The notes under the pieces are model-generated. The model did not search any database. It had not been told where the DNA came from and was given only the letters and a program-made list of their open reading frames with translations. Source: Dermatemys mawii (Eukaryota; Chordata; Testudines; Dermatemydidae). From it: a DNA stretch of 64,000 bases. The stretch spans positions 18,126,260 to 18,190,259 of the forward strand of contig ML677364.1 of assembly GCA_007922305.1 (NCBI GenBank), written 5' to 3'. This document shows positions 1 through 10,295 of the stretch, one piece after another (position 1 is the first letter of the stretch; every line of letters begins with the position of its first letter). The translations under genes and the position numbers were made by a program.

Positions 1-738
1 TAACGAAAAGAAGTGATTTACAGTTAATCTGGTTTCCTTTTCTGCCTCCAGGTCTCTCGCTCTGTTTCTGTGGTGATGGAACGTGCTCTTTTCTTATTTT
101 TGTAAGCAGTTCTGAAAGCTGAAATATTAAAGCTTGTCCTCCAGAGATGTGTAAATGAGAGCAATCTCCAGCTCTGAAATGCTAGGCATGGCACTTGCAG
201 ATTTGGCTAGCAGGAGGCTTCCCTTCGGTGCAGTCGGCTAGAACTGCTGTGACCACTGTGCTTTGATTGTGGGTTGCAGTGCTGTATTAGTCCACACCCA
301 CGGTATTTACTCTGATACATGGCTTTTGAACATTACTTAAAAGACCACAGGCAACTATCTTTGATCCCACATTTGACCTATCATAAATTATCTGTCGAGG
401 AAGTGTCCTAAGGGTACCAAAGAGATTATGGAAAAACAAATGCAATTCTCGGTTTCCAAATAATAATAGCTGTCGTTTAGATACGGCCAAAACAATTTTT
501 GTGCATGTTCTTCTGCCAGTGTGTAGAAAGAGCATATGTTAACTACAAACCCCTTTTCCCAAATTTGTGCTGATACCCTTGAAGAGGCTGCTATGTGAAC
601 AAGCAGATAAAAGAAACAGAGCCAAGTTGGCTTGTGATCCACTGGAAACATTAGGAGAGTGGGAGGGGTGTTATTGTTTTTCAAACAGAAAAAGAAAAGA
701 TCAGTAGGGAAAGAAACTGAATGTTCAGTCATTTCTGA
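1..738. other. No gene or repeat recognised
   Basis: This stretch is unique-looking DNA of mixed composition. The open frame running through 388-1101 on the minus strand has no family resemblance and crosses into a repeat, so it is not called as a gene. Confidence 0.5.
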
Positions 739-740
739 GG

Positions 741-1316
741 CAATGGCGTAGCTAGCATGGGGCATTTGGATGGGCCCTGACTTCAGATAGGCAGGCAACA
801 TCTGGGGAGGGGAGCAGACAGAGTGGGGCAAGAGGGATTGGGAGCTTGCCTCAGCCCACCCTCTCCAGTCCAGCCAGCATTGCGGGGGACAATTGATGCT
901 CTTTCCGGGGGCCTCTTGGGGCCCTGTGCGCATACCCAGCTCTGGGAGGAGAGGCCATTCTCCAGCACACAGAACTCCCACAGCTTGTCCCTGTTGCACT
1001 ATCCCACACTGGGCCTGGCTCCCTGAGGCAGCGGATCTATGTTTTTTTATGATGGCTGCTGCTGGGTCGGGTGCCGGGCTGCCCTCCTCCTCCTGTGGCA
1101 TGCGTACATGTGTGTGCGTGCAGCACGCTCATCAGGCACTCTGCTGCTATGCTGCTGATGTCACTTCCCCTCTTATTGGGATGTGTGCGTGCACACCCGG
1201 CATGCGGCATCCTCCAGGCCTGGGGCCGGAGCAGAGCCGTGGCTGGTGGTAGGGGTGAGGGCTGGATGGTAAGAGTGGGCCACAACCCACCAAGGCCCAC
1301 CCATAGCAACGCCCCT
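741..1316. mobile_element. Non-autonomous DNA transposon with GGCGTAGCTA-type ends
   Basis: The left end reads GGCGTAGCTAGCATGGG and the right end, read in reverse, GGCGTTGCTATGGG, so the ends form an imperfect terminal inverted repeat. The interior is GC-rich and codes for nothing recognisable; the several overlapping open frames here follow from base composition. The superfamily is unknown and no clean target duplication was found. Confidence 0.45.
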
Positions 1317-1320
1317 ATTA

Positions 1321-1856
1321 AGCGGGTTTCATAGACTCCCTGATGCTAGTTCTCTGTCTCTTCAGTGCTGCCAGGCTCTACCAAATCAAGAGTGAAATTC
1401 TGGCTCCACTGAAGCCAATGGCAGAACTCCAAAGGATTTCAATAGAGCCAGGATTTCACCCCAAGCGTTTAGGCTTTAAGTTAGCTCCTCTACATGTGAC
1501 AGATTCTGAACTGGAATACTTTGTATGGACACAGGTGGGAAACAACTCATGCTATGACACCTACAAAAGCCGGCATTGATATGTGTTAAAATCCATCTTC
1601 TGTGGTCCTGTTCAGAAACACTATGATAATACTGAGATTTTCAGTCATTCCTTAATCTAAGATGATCACCTGACTATCAGCTTTTGACAAGCAGAGCAAT
1701 CTGCCTCTGCTAGCCGTGTGCCCCAAAGAGTCAGTCAACATTTAAAAGTAACCAATTTCAGCCAATAAGGCCTCCATTTTGAATCTCTGGGGCAGAGGGA
1801 GGAAGAAGGGAAACATTGCTGTGAGAGTTTCTCAGTGAGTCTGACTAACCCTACTT
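1321..1856. other. Unassigned; holds a CAATGGCA-type palindromic motif
   Basis: No gene is seen. At 1395-1465 the sequence has the form 'gaagccaatggcagaact...ggatttcaatagagccagg', a decayed version of a motif that recurs at 47.8, 56.0 and 61.0 kb. The open frame 1343-1579 spans this motif and matches no family. Confidence 0.4.
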
Positions 1857-1971
1857 AGGGTGACCAGATATCCGAATTTTATAGGGACAGTCCTGATATT
1901 TGGGTCTTTTTCTTATATAGGCTCCTATTACCCCCTGTCCCAATTTTTCACATTTGCTGTCTGGTCACCCT
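1857..1971. mobile_element. 115-bp MITE, AGGGTGACCAGAT ends, 10-bp target duplication
   Basis: The ends AGGGTGACCAGAT and GTCTGGTCACCCT are near-perfect inverted repeats. The 10-mer AACCCTACTT lies directly before (1847-1856) and directly after (1972-1981) the element, so both edges are defined to the base. The length and AT-rich middle are typical of a MITE. A duplication of 9-10 bp would fit a Mutator-like (MULE) origin better than hAT (8 bp), but this is inference. A decayed relative is at 55.7 kb. Confidence 0.85.
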
Positions 1972-1981
1972 AACCCTACTT

Positions 1982-2696
1982 AACCTGACTGAATTTTGCA
2001 AAGTGGAGATTCTCAAGAGAACGCTATGTCTAGTTGCTTTACATCAACAGTGCAAAAGCATCTGAAAGCTTACTTACATGCAATTTAAAGGGTTAACAAA
2101 GAACATTGTGCTTACAGTGTTGGTTCATTAAGAAACAGGGAATTATGGAGGAATTGGAGCCCAGATTAGGCTAAGGAGAGTGGATTCTCTGGAGGCCGAT
2201 GTTGCCCTCACAGCTACGTGGATTATCAGGGCAACTGATAATCAGTCAATTTCTATTGGGTAAAATTTCATCTTTGCATGACGAGTGTGACAGGCAAGAT
2301 CTTGGTACAGTTTCCCTTTCTGAGAGTATTTTCAAATGCTGGGATCTCTGATATTGTATACAGAGTCTGGGCAAATATGCCTAAAACTGATGATGTTAGA
2401 GACATAAATCAGCTACTCATGTACAAGAGTCATATGCCTCCAGTATAAAACGACCCCTCTTCCTCTTGGTTTTATGGTTCACTGCTCACAGTTTCAAAAA
2501 AAAGTAGTTCAGTGATTCTGCCTTATGAGCCCCAATATCCGATGCTTTCTGGAAATATCTGTTAACTGCCAAATTCCTAGACATAGTAGCCATGTGGTTC
2601 CCTTTAACAATACCATAAACACGTTGACAACCCTCAGTGACTGTAATATGAACACTCCACAGTGCTTTGCCCACAGCCTACATGGTTTTGTATTAA
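1982..2696. other. No gene or repeat recognised
   Basis: This is AT-rich sequence with no recognisable coding frame, RNA gene or repeat end. Confidence 0.45.
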
Positions 2697-2807
2697 TTAG
2701 AGCTGGTCAAAAAAAAATCCCGAAGAAAGTTTTTTCCCATGTGAAAATATGACTTCAATTAAAATGAAAGCTCTACTTTTAAAAGTGAAAAGTTTGTGAT
2801 TCCTCCC
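2697..2807. mobile_element. MITE fragment, TAGAGCTGGTCAAAAA end, cut by an LTR
   Basis: The left end TAGAGCTGGTCAAAAAA matches, in reverse, the right end of the element at 7894-8012 and is followed by the same kind of A/T-rich 'aaaagt/ttttcc' interior. The solo LTR at 2808 lies within or directly next to it. The sequence after the LTR (3757-3800) could be the remaining part of the element. Confidence 0.4.
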
Positions 2808-2920
2808 TGTGATGGGGCAGACTGGCCCCACACTGGTACCGAGAAGGTTAATCCTTCCCTCCTAGCAGAGGAAGTCCCGCCCCCGAGACTCTGCTGGACA
2901 TGCTCCAAGTGGAAGGCAGG

Positions 2921-2928
2921 TATAAAAG
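2921..2928 (+). promoter_or_regulatory. TATA box of the solo LTR
   Basis: TATAAAAG lies about 115 bp into the LTR, where an LTR promoter is expected. Whether it is still active cannot be judged from sequence. Confidence 0.55.
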
Positions 2929-3398
2929 CCTCCAGAGCTGGTCAGTCAGGGCTGACTGCCGAGGAGGAAATACCTCGGCAGAGGCTCCAGCCCTCAAGTA
3001 GGAGAGCCGAAGAGCCAGGAAGCTGGACCAGAGGCTTGTGGATATCAGAAGCCCAGGGAGTGTCGGGTGCCGAAGAGCCTAGAGAGTTCGAAGCTGGAGA
3101 TAACAGGAAGCTGAACTGGAGACTGTCAGCTATCTGAACCCCAGGGTGAGTCTGGTGGGGAGAACCTGGATACCCTGACCTCACATGGACTATGACCATC
3201 GGAGAACTGGCAGGAGACAACTCAGACAAGGTAAGGGAGTGGTACCTCCCATCATAAGGGAGTCAGTGTGTTGTAGTAGGATTTCCTGCTGACCCTGTGG
3301 GTCGACCACTCTGCCACTGTCGCAGCCCTGAATGGGGTTTGGTGGAGCCTGGAGCCCTGCCAGGGGTCACCACCCCCTCATAAGAGATCCAGTTAGTG

Positions 3399-3473
3399 GC
3401 TCCTAGCTAGCCCAGTGTGTAGAGTATGAGACTCTTAACCCTAGGCTTGTGGGTTCAAGGCCCAGGTTGGGAT
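3399..3473 (+). repeat. tRNA-Lys(CTT)-like sequence inside the LTR, decayed
   Basis: The segment follows tRNA-Lys order: CTAGCTAGCCCAG (D arm), GTAGAG, TGAGACTCTTAA (anticodon loop with CTT) and GTGGGTTCAAGGCCC (T arm and B box). The 3' half of the anticodon stem and one side of the T stem no longer pair, and the acceptor ends do not match well, so this is not a working tRNA gene. It could be a tRNA-derived SINE inserted in the LTR or a tRNA copy caught by the retroelement. Confidence 0.6.
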
Positions 3474-3756
3474 GCCCTTCAGGATGTATGGCCTCTGGCT
3501 GCTAGGCTGCACTATCCCCCTAGGAAAGGGGAACTTTGTTGACTCTGGCCATTGGGCCATATTGTTCGAGGGGCTCTTGCCACTAAGTCGTACTACCCTG
3601 CTCAGAGGCTGGCAGTGTATGGACCCTGATCATAGGGTTGCACTGGGTTGACTGCAAAGGAGAGTGGGGTAGAAACAAGCTTTAATATAGAGAGGTGGAG
3701 TTACTACTTACCCCTGGACTCTAGGGGTGATGAGATACTAACCCTGTCACACTCCC

Positions 3757-4080
3757 ACTTTCATTTTCCCTTCAGAAAACATTAGGGATAAGTATGAATG
3801 TGCGATGGGGTGTCAATCCAGACAACCACTGAGTGGGTTAATGTGGGCCAGAAGGGACCAACTGATCTTGTAAGGTCCACCTGAAGGGAAGCCAGGGTTT
3901 ATAAGCACTAATTGCAAATGAACCCCAGATGGGGGACAAGGCCTGGCCTAGCCTAGAACAGCTGCTGGCTAGGCTGCAGGCCAGGTGTGTAGTCTGGGAG
4001 AGGCTGAGCGCTGGGCTTGGAACTCATGGGCAGCTTGAGCTGGTGGCTAGCGGATTTCTGACCAGAGCTGTAAATACAGG
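3757..4080. other. Unassigned, possible 5' region of the following LINE
   Basis: The sequence is moderately GC-rich around 3900-4030 with no open frame of note. It lies directly upstream of the LINE remnant and could be its 5' untranslated region, which is not provable here. Confidence 0.3.
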
Positions 4081-4372
4081 CTAAGAGGGAAAGGCTAGAA
4101 GTTATGTTGGAAAATGAGAGAGAATAATCAAGGAATGATGATTGGCTTCAGATTAGGAAGAAGGAAAAAAGAATAGAAGCACCTGGATCTGAAGAAAAGG
4201 GAGCAGACAGGGATGGGAAAAAGTGTGAGAAAAAGAATCGACATCTTATAATTATCAAATCACTAACCGAAGATGTAAAGATAAGAATTTAATCCCTTGA
4301 AAACAGTTGATTTCAACAACTAGATGAAGTACTGGCGATGTATTAAGAGCTAAAAGAACGTAGGCTGGAGAT

Positions 4373-4900
4373 TTGTTAGTAGAACAGACATGTAAGGAAC
4401 AGTCTGAGAAACTTCTTAAAACCACAGTTTTAGCAAAAATAAAAATAATTTGCCAGCGACCTACATTTATGACTGGAACAAGAGGGGTAATGTACAGAGT
4501 ACCACTAAGCATGACCAAGGATGAAATGAAAAGAGGTAAGGTGAGGACCAAGTGCTTGTGTGTGCAGTGCTCCACTCTGCCCCTTTCCTCCTCATTAGAT
4601 TGTTTAAGTGACCGATTAGCAGGAGATGGGGAGAACACAAGCCATCTTAGTAACATTTAAAAGTGCAGTGCTGCCTGATAGGGTTCACAAGAGGCCAACT
4701 CTTCTGGGTTAAACCATATATCCCGGCTCCTGTGAGACATTATACACATGAAAGTTGTGTGCATGTGGCAGCTGTCTGAAGGGGAAATGAGATGTGGTAA
4801 AAGTGAAGAACACTTGTATGAGAACTGCATGGAAGGAACAGAATTAAAATGCAGAAATTGTCAGCACAGTGCAGCATACGAAGGGTGTGGGGCAGCAGAA
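4373..4900 (+). pseudogene. LINE ORF1 fragment with CCHC-type zinc knuckle
   Basis: The open segment 4373-4660 reads as a basic, lysine-rich protein, with TKCLCVQC near 4545-4570. In another frame 4850-4888 encodes CRNCQHSAAYEGC, close to the zinc knuckle of jockey/I-type ORF1 proteins (C-x2-C, H, then A-x-Y-x-G-C). ORF1 proteins of these elements bind nucleic acid and package the element RNA. The two pieces lie in different frames and stops follow the knuckle, so the gene is broken. The region between is not recognisable. Confidence 0.6.
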
Positions 4901-5200
4901 TGATCTAGAGAGATGCAGAAAATTAAAACTATCCATTAATTATCCCATGCAGAAGCTACCAAAAGATATTCAAGCTGAATGCAGAAAAGGAGGAAAATTC
5001 CAGTGAAGGAAAAGAGCAACTGGTATAACAACATGCAGTTCTGTCAGGAAAGAGTGTGACACTGAGCCAGGGAGAATAAAACAACTAGCAGGTTAAATGA
5101 CCCAAATTCAACCTTTAAAGACATATTAGAAAAGTATATAAATGGTGATTAGGGCCATTCCCTATAAATAGCTAACAAAACCATGTTAAACAGACTAGAG

Positions 5201-5410
5201 CAGAGGTTCTCAAACTGTGGTCCGTGGACCACCAGTGGCCCACGAGCTCCATGCATGTGGTCTGTGGATAGTTCCCTTTAAGATGTACTCCTGAGTGGCC
5301 ACATATGAGAACGAAGGGCCATTCACCTAATTAATGGAGTAGTGCAGGCATGGCTCCACTAATTAGGTGCCCCTGAAAAGACGCACATGTAAAGTGAGGT
5401 GGTGCCCTTA
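5201..5410. mobile_element. hAT-type element fragment, CAGAGGTTCTCAAACTG end
   Basis: The left end CAGAGGTTCTCAAACTGTGG and the following 'gtccgtggaccaccagtggcc' are typical of a non-autonomous hAT (Charlie-like) element. It continues through 'ctaattaatggag...ccactaattaggtgcccc' to about 5400. The right end is not clear. It sits in the LINE between the zinc knuckle and the RT segment, so it is younger than the LINE. Confidence 0.6.
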
Positions 5411-5587
5411 GGAAAAGCAGATATTTTAACAAAAAAAATTCTAAAAAGTTAGTAGTGATGTAAATAAAAGTAAAGAGTTTGTGAACAAAAAAGAATGCTG
5501 AAAAAAATTGTGAGCTTTTAGATGGCTGGTAGGATACAAAGATGACGTACTGAATGAAAAATTCAGCAGACAGGAACTCAATAAAGC

Positions 5588-5940
5588 TACACACAAAAAT
5601 AAAAATACAGCCCCAGGTAAAGATAGCATCTGCAAAGCAATGCTTAAGCACCTACTAGAAGAGAGTTTGAGAATTTCATTGAAATTATATAATAATATTG
5701 GGGGGGGAAAGGAATACTACTGCCAGAATGGAAGCAAGCAGTGGTTATACTGATCAGGAATACGTGGCAAGCTGCACGAGAAACCTGATCCATATAGGCC
5801 TATTGCCCTACCATCATGTGTGTGCAAACACACATGCACGTTATGGAAACAATGATAAATGAGAGATTAATAACATACCTGGAAAAAATGAACTTATAAA
5901 CTGCACACAAAGTAGTTTCAGGAAAGGAAAACGCAAACCA
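5588..5940 (+). pseudogene. LINE reverse transcriptase fragment (N-terminal fingers)
   Basis: Around 5610-5660 the plus strand reads PGKDSIC followed by MLKHL, matching the 'PGxDxI...MLKxL' block at the start of LINE reverse transcriptases. Near 5790-5815 the frame gives GLLPYH or, shifted by one, RPIALPS, the 'YRPI-LTS' block. At 5909-5930 SSFRKGK matches the 'xGFRKGR' block. RT copies element RNA into DNA at the target site. The blocks are in different frames, and the later palm motifs including the catalytic Asp pair are absent. Confidence 0.6.
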
Positions 5941-6065
5941 TAGCTGGACGGTTGTCTCTCCCCTGTTGTTTTGGAATAATATAATAAAACAAAGGGAAGA
6001 GCAGAAGTACCAATATGATGACTAAGATTTATGACTTTACACATGGCAAATGGGGTCAGCATTAG

Positions 6066-6480
6066 CAAATCTATACTGATGGCTGTAGAGATAACAACAC
6101 AGATAAAGTGGGAATTGCCTTTTGTATTCCTGAATCTGGAATGAAGAGATCTATGAGACTGTCCTGTTTTTTGGCTATTGTGACAGCTAAATCGATGGGC
6201 AAATTGTTAGCAATGACCTGTATAAGGGATGTACTCTTGATTATGACTGCTATCCTATCTGACTCCTTATTGAGTATAATGACAATTAGAAAAGGCGCTT
6301 TGGAAAACAGGAACAACTTAATCAATGAATATTGTTCTTAACCACGGATATACACTATTATATCTATACCTAATTGCACTATTGTGATATCAGGCAATGA
6401 AATGCAGGTAGAGCAGTGAAAAATGCCTTTAAATGAGGAGGTTAATCTAAAGATCCCTCTGAGTAAATGTGATTTCAAAA
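6066..6480 (+). pseudogene. LINE RNase H domain fragment
   Basis: The reading begins SIYTDGC at about 6068-6088, the first catalytic block of RNase H (YTDGS), and continues VGIAFCIPESGMKRSMRLS and, near 6253-6275, LSDSLLS, the 'SDSLSA' block with the second catalytic Asp. Further on (6385-6475) PNCTIVISGNEMQ and IPLSKCDFKS match the 'VPAHxGxxGNExAD' and 'IPLS' blocks. The open frame 6108-6341 covers the middle. Stops within the last part show it is dead. RNase H separates I-type LINEs from CR1 and L2. Confidence 0.7.
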
Positions 6481-6504
6481 GTTAGGTTAAGAGGGTATAA
6501 CACC

Positions 6505-6640
6505 AACAGTTGTTGGGCAGGATCAAACTTGGGACCTTTGGAGCTAAATGCCGAAGCCTCTGCTGCATAAGCAACAGTCACATGACTCTTAGCTAACTCT
6601 GTATCAGACTCATTACTCTCTAAATAGTCTCTGTGTCTCT
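6505..6640 (-). repeat. tRNA-like SINE fragment
   Basis: On the minus strand the sequence reads through 'gcagcagaggcttcggcatttagctcc' and then AAGTTTGATCCTGCCC, which resembles a pol III B box followed by a T arm. It interrupts the LINE after the RNase H block. The A box is not convincing. Confidence 0.35.
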
Positions 6641-6739
6641 AGAGGAGACAGAGCCCCACACCCAGGAGGTGTGTGGATTACAAAAGCACTGAACAAGGAA
6701 TGGCAATAACTATGGGCCCAAAGATAAAAAGGGATGAAG

Positions 6740-6920
6740 GTTCTATGACATATGTCCTAAACTTGAGGATAATGGTATACTTAATAGCTGTGACAGAAGA
6801 AATGAAGTAAGTATATTTAGAGTACTAATAGCTCACTGTGACCTGAATGATAATTTATCTTTACTAAATAAGTACGGGTTGTGTGACACATACAAAGTGC
6901 AAGAAACAGTTGACCAGCTG
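6740..6920 (+). pseudogene. LINE ORF2 C-terminal segment
   Basis: The plus strand reads VSIFRVLIAHCDLNDNLSLL, then NKYGLCDTYKVQETVDQLL. This has the pattern of the C-terminal part of I-type and jockey-type ORF2 proteins (R-x-x-I-G-H ... L, then C-x-x-C and Q-E-T-V-E-H). It lies beyond the tRNA-like insert and completes the element. The second cysteine of the usual CDxC pair is a tyrosine here. Confidence 0.55.
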
Positions 6921-6926
6921 CTATGG

Positions 6927-7080
6927 CAGTGGTTTGAAAACTGGGGTATGTATCCCTTAGGGGGTACATGAGCTCTTGTCAGGAGGTACACGAGGAAAAA
7001 CCCTATAATGGTGGAAACACATTGTGTTATCCCTTACAGACTATTTTCCCCTTTTTTCATAGGTATATTATGACCCTGTG
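6927..7080. mobile_element. hAT-like MITE fragment, CAGTGGTTTGAAAACTGGGG end
   Basis: CAGTGGTTTGAAAACTGGGG followed by 'gtatccctta gggggtacat' is a typical left end of a non-autonomous hAT element. The right end could not be found. Confidence 0.5.
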
Positions 7081-7194
7081 TCTGAAAGGAGTAGAGGGAA
7101 TACAATGAAAGTGTGGTAGCACTAAAAAAGCATTACTTAGCTTTTTTTAAGGATACAGAACTGGCTGACAGGATGTACATTTTTGCCTATGTGA

Positions 7195-7890
7195 AAACTG
7201 CAGTAGGAGGAGGCCATAGCCTCACATGCTGAAGTTGCTGGCCATAAAATGATAAGAAAAGAAAGCCAGCAGGGGGAGAAGCTGGGATAGGAGTATAAAA
7301 GCCAGGAAGTGAGAGCAAGAAGGGGCCTACTGTCACTCTCTAGAGGGAAAGAGTTGGGTAGGGACAAGGAGGCAGCCCAGGGAGAGGGTAGGCCTGGGAT
7401 CCTGTCCTGAACTAGGTGGTTTGGCAAGAATCCAAGAAGGGTAAAGTAGCTTGGGGGGAGCAGAGGAATATCTAGGGGCAAACCAGAGATAGGCAAGGAG
7501 AGAGAGAGCTGATGTAGGAAGGAGTCCAGGGAAATACTAGCAGAGTGTGAGACTGAGCAGACCTGGATTGCTTGTCACAAGGTTCATGGACTGGAGCCCA
7601 GAATAGGGATGGGCCTGTGTTTCCCTACGAGCCACTGGGAAAGTGGAACTGGACCTAGAGTTGGAACAGAAGACTGCTGGAGATGGCATATGGACAGCTT
7701 GCCTGGTTGGGACTCTGTTACCTCAAAAGGGAGGGACTACATAATGACCTGAGGCCGAGTCATGAAGAGGGAGCACTCTGAGTTGTGTGGGGGGGAGGGG
7801 GAGCACAGAGTGAGCAACTGACAGAAGGGGGCACCAGACTGGGCAAGAGCTGGTTCCCAGACCCTACCACAAAGAGGTACACCTGTGGTG
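7195..7890 (+). repeat. LTR-like block with TATA box
   Basis: A purine-rich, moderately GC-rich block that contains AGTATAAAAGCC at about 7290-7301, like the promoter of the LTR at 2808. It runs without coding potential to about 7890. TG...CA ends and a target duplication were not found, so the edges are approximate and the LTR nature is inferred from base composition and TATA box only. Confidence 0.4.
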
Positions 7891-7893
7891 AGT

Positions 7894-8012
7894 CAAAACC
7901 CCTTTATGGGGGAAAATACTTTTCTGCATTTTGTGGGAAAAGCAGAATTTCCCCTGTAGATTTTCACACACAGATTTTTGTATAAAAAATCCCATTTTTC
8001 TGGCAAGCTCTA
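7894..8012. mobile_element. MITE of the AGAGCTGGTCAAAAA family
   Basis: Read on the minus strand the element starts TAGAGCTTGCCAGAAAAATGGG, like the left end at 2697 read on the plus strand. The interior alternates 'ttttctgcattttgtggg' and 'gaatttccc', typical of this AT-rich family. Confidence 0.45.
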
Positions 8013-8985
8013 ATATTAATTATTTTTTAAAAATTATTATTTATTTATATTACTGTTCCACCTAGTTGCCCTAAAACAAGCCTCTGTATGAGAGATGGTT
8101 TCTGCTAGCCAGAAGCTGGGCAGCCATTTTCAAGCCTTCTGCTGCTGTTTCTCATTGAAATGGAACTCTGCGAACCAGATTACCCAGGATAGTTGGACAA
8201 GGTAGGACTACACATGTATGCTGATATCTCTTCCGGAGAACGAATGGCCTTAAACAGTTTTCTGCTTGGAAGAGGTGAAAGATGTTGAGGCATTAACTGT
8301 GGGGACTGTGATCCAAGTTCTTATGTCCTTCTGTGGAGTTAATCTACAAAGTAAACTCTGGTGATAATTGCTTTGGAGAGGATTTTGTGGTGCCAAGGCT
8401 GTATGCTTGTAACTCCATTTTCTATGCCCACATATTAATACCAAATATGAAGAAATCTTTCTGAGATTCCCAGCTGGGACAATTTGTTTTCATGACCCTT
8501 TTGAGCTTTAGAATGACTAATATATTGCAGTTTCACTTACCTCAGAAATTATAAAAACCTGTAATGTTTTCATGCAGTTTACCAAATACTGTTTTAACCA
8601 AATCAGACATTGCTCTTCCTCTTTGGTTCCATTGCATCTGGATTGAATCTGACTTTCCCATTGGGGGAAATACTGCTCGTGCCAGGCGGGATGACTGTAT
8701 TACATACTTACCTATCTTTCCATCTGGAGGCGGTTAATGGCGAATGGGGGAATAAGCTACTGAGTTGCTGAGAATGAGGAAGGAAGGTCAGCACCCCTCC
8801 AGTCTAGAGAGTGATAGTGGTAACCAAAAGGCAAGAGAAACACCTAGAAAGGCTGTGCAAACACTAAAGGCTTGATCGGAGGCAAACTTTTCAGAAGTGT
8901 CTAAATGATTTACTAATTAAGCCATTTTCAAAAGTGATGTAAGCACTGAGCAGCCTAAATGTCATTGGAAGGTAACAGAACTTGG
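8013..8985. other. No gene or repeat recognised
   Basis: AT-rich unique-looking DNA without recognisable coding frames or repeat ends. Confidence 0.45.
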
Positions 8986-8987
8986 GG

Positions 8988-9150
8988 CTTGTCTACACTT
9001 GAAACGCTACAGCAGTGCTGCAGTGCTTCAGGGTAGATGCTCACTGCAAGTGACAAGAAGTGCATCAATCCACTTCCTGGAGAAGCAGTGGCTAGGCTGA
9101 TGGAAGAACTCTTCCATTGACCTTGTGCTATCTACACGGCGGGTTAGATC
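8988..9150. mobile_element. MITE fragment with GGGCTTGTCTACACTT end
   Basis: The left end GGGCTTGTCTACACTTGAAACGCTACAGCAG matches the common chelonian MITE type with GTCTACACT ends; 'gtgctatctacacggcgggttag' at 9126-9148 fits its inner right part. The right end is lost. Confidence 0.5.
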
Positions 9151-10295
9151 TAGACTTTGGGAGCTTTTGAAAATTTTATCCCATGCCCTTAAGATTCAGC
9201 CCATGGTAATGTCCAGAGAGCATGAAGGAGGCATTCTGCAACAGGGAAGAACGTCTCTGAGGGCAACTTCGTGAGTGTGGAGAGCACACGTGCCAGCAAA
9301 TCTGTTTGAGATGCAGTTTATTCCCCCACATACAGCGTGCTGATTTCGCTCTGTCTTCTCTCTACTGTCTTTGGAATGTAGGATGCCCCAGACCCCTGAT
9401 GTGAACCAAGCACACTCCCACTCTGGCTGTTCATGTAAAGGTCAGGAAGAATCTGGCTATCTGTGTAGTGTATCTGTACTTTATGTAATGTGAGTACTAA
9501 CTGTATAATGTCCTCTGCTTGTCACACACAAATTCAGGTCAGGAGGTAAAGAATACTATATGCAGTTAAAACCGCACAGGGAAATTTAAATAGGCAGAAT
9601 GCAATTATGTGTAGAAGACAATGAGGTTAACACTCCTACTTTTACAGAAAGATACAGGTGGGTCTCTAATAACCACAAGTGGTCAGAGATCTCAACTACA
9701 GTAATTATGTGTTTACTTTGTATCTGAAGTGCCCCGAAAACATGCTACCATATGAGTCAGAAGGTAGAGTACTGTCATCATCAGTAGCTACATTTTAAAT
9801 ATAAATATCTTGGCTAGTTAAAGCACTGTCCTGTGAACTAATCTTGCTGCAAACTTCCATTTTTTAAAAATAAATACAAGTATTGTTTAGTGGTGTAAAG
9901 ATGTGTGCAAATACCTATTTTCCTTCCAGTCAAAACATGTCTGTGACATATTTTAAAGCAAAAATAAACAAAACTTTATATAAGTGGAGACCACATAAAT
10001 GCAATTTTAGGGAGTGATCCAAAGTCTAAAGAAGTCAGTCAGTCAGTCAGGCTCTAAATCACGTGGGAATATTTATGTGCAAGTATAAATCCCCTAAAAA
10101 AAATAATCAAGCTATCTAATAGAAATATGTAGACATAAAGGTCATTCTAGACAAGCACATAAAGTCATGACGATAGTCATACTGCTGAAATTAACATAGC
10201 ATATCACTCTTTTTTTATTATGATTCAAAATGAAATAGGACCTAGTTAATCTCTATAATTATATTATAGTGTCTCTATATTGTTGTCTTCTAGTA
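9150..10295. other. No gene or repeat recognised
   Basis: AT-rich DNA. A short (GTCA) run of about five units is at 10036-10051. No coding signal. Confidence 0.45.

Larger units (their letters stand above)
2808..3751 (+). repeat. Solo LTR with TATA box and CTCCC target duplication
   Basis: The block begins TGTGATGGGG and ends CCCTGTCACA, the TG...CA ends of an LTR. CTCCC is found immediately before (2803-2807) and after (3752-3756), a 5-bp target duplication. A TATA box (TATAAAAG) is at about 2921-2928, giving the + orientation. The length of 944 bp is within the normal LTR range. No second LTR or internal gag/pol remnant is next to it, so it is a solo LTR left by recombination between two LTRs. 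No canonical AATAAA was seen in its 3' half. The family is not known. Confidence 0.75.
4090..6920 (+). mobile_element. Decayed non-LTR retrotransposon, I/jockey superfamily, with RNase H
   Basis: Conceptual translation on the plus strand gives, in order, an ORF1-like zinc knuckle (4850-4888), reverse transcriptase N-terminal motifs (about 5600-5935), an RNase H domain (about 6066-6480) and a C-terminal segment (about 6740-6920). This order is that of I-type and Ingi-type LINEs. The RT catalytic part is missing or beyond recognition between 5935 and 6066. A hAT-type element (5201) and a tRNA-like repeat (6505) interrupt it. The element carries many stops and frameshifts and cannot be active. 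The assignment to the superfamily is firm on motifs; the clade is inference. Confidence 0.7.

Noticed and set aside
388..1101. 237-codon minus-strand open frame
   Set aside because: It overlaps a GC-rich DNA element, is of mixed composition and shows no protein family features.
3399..3473. Functional tRNA-Lys gene
   Set aside because: Anticodon and T stems no longer pair well, and it lies inside an LTR; kept only as a tRNA-like repeat.
2808..3751. Endogenous retrovirus with genes
   Set aside because: No gag, pol or env remnant lies next to any of the LTR-like blocks; they appear as solo LTRs or fragments.
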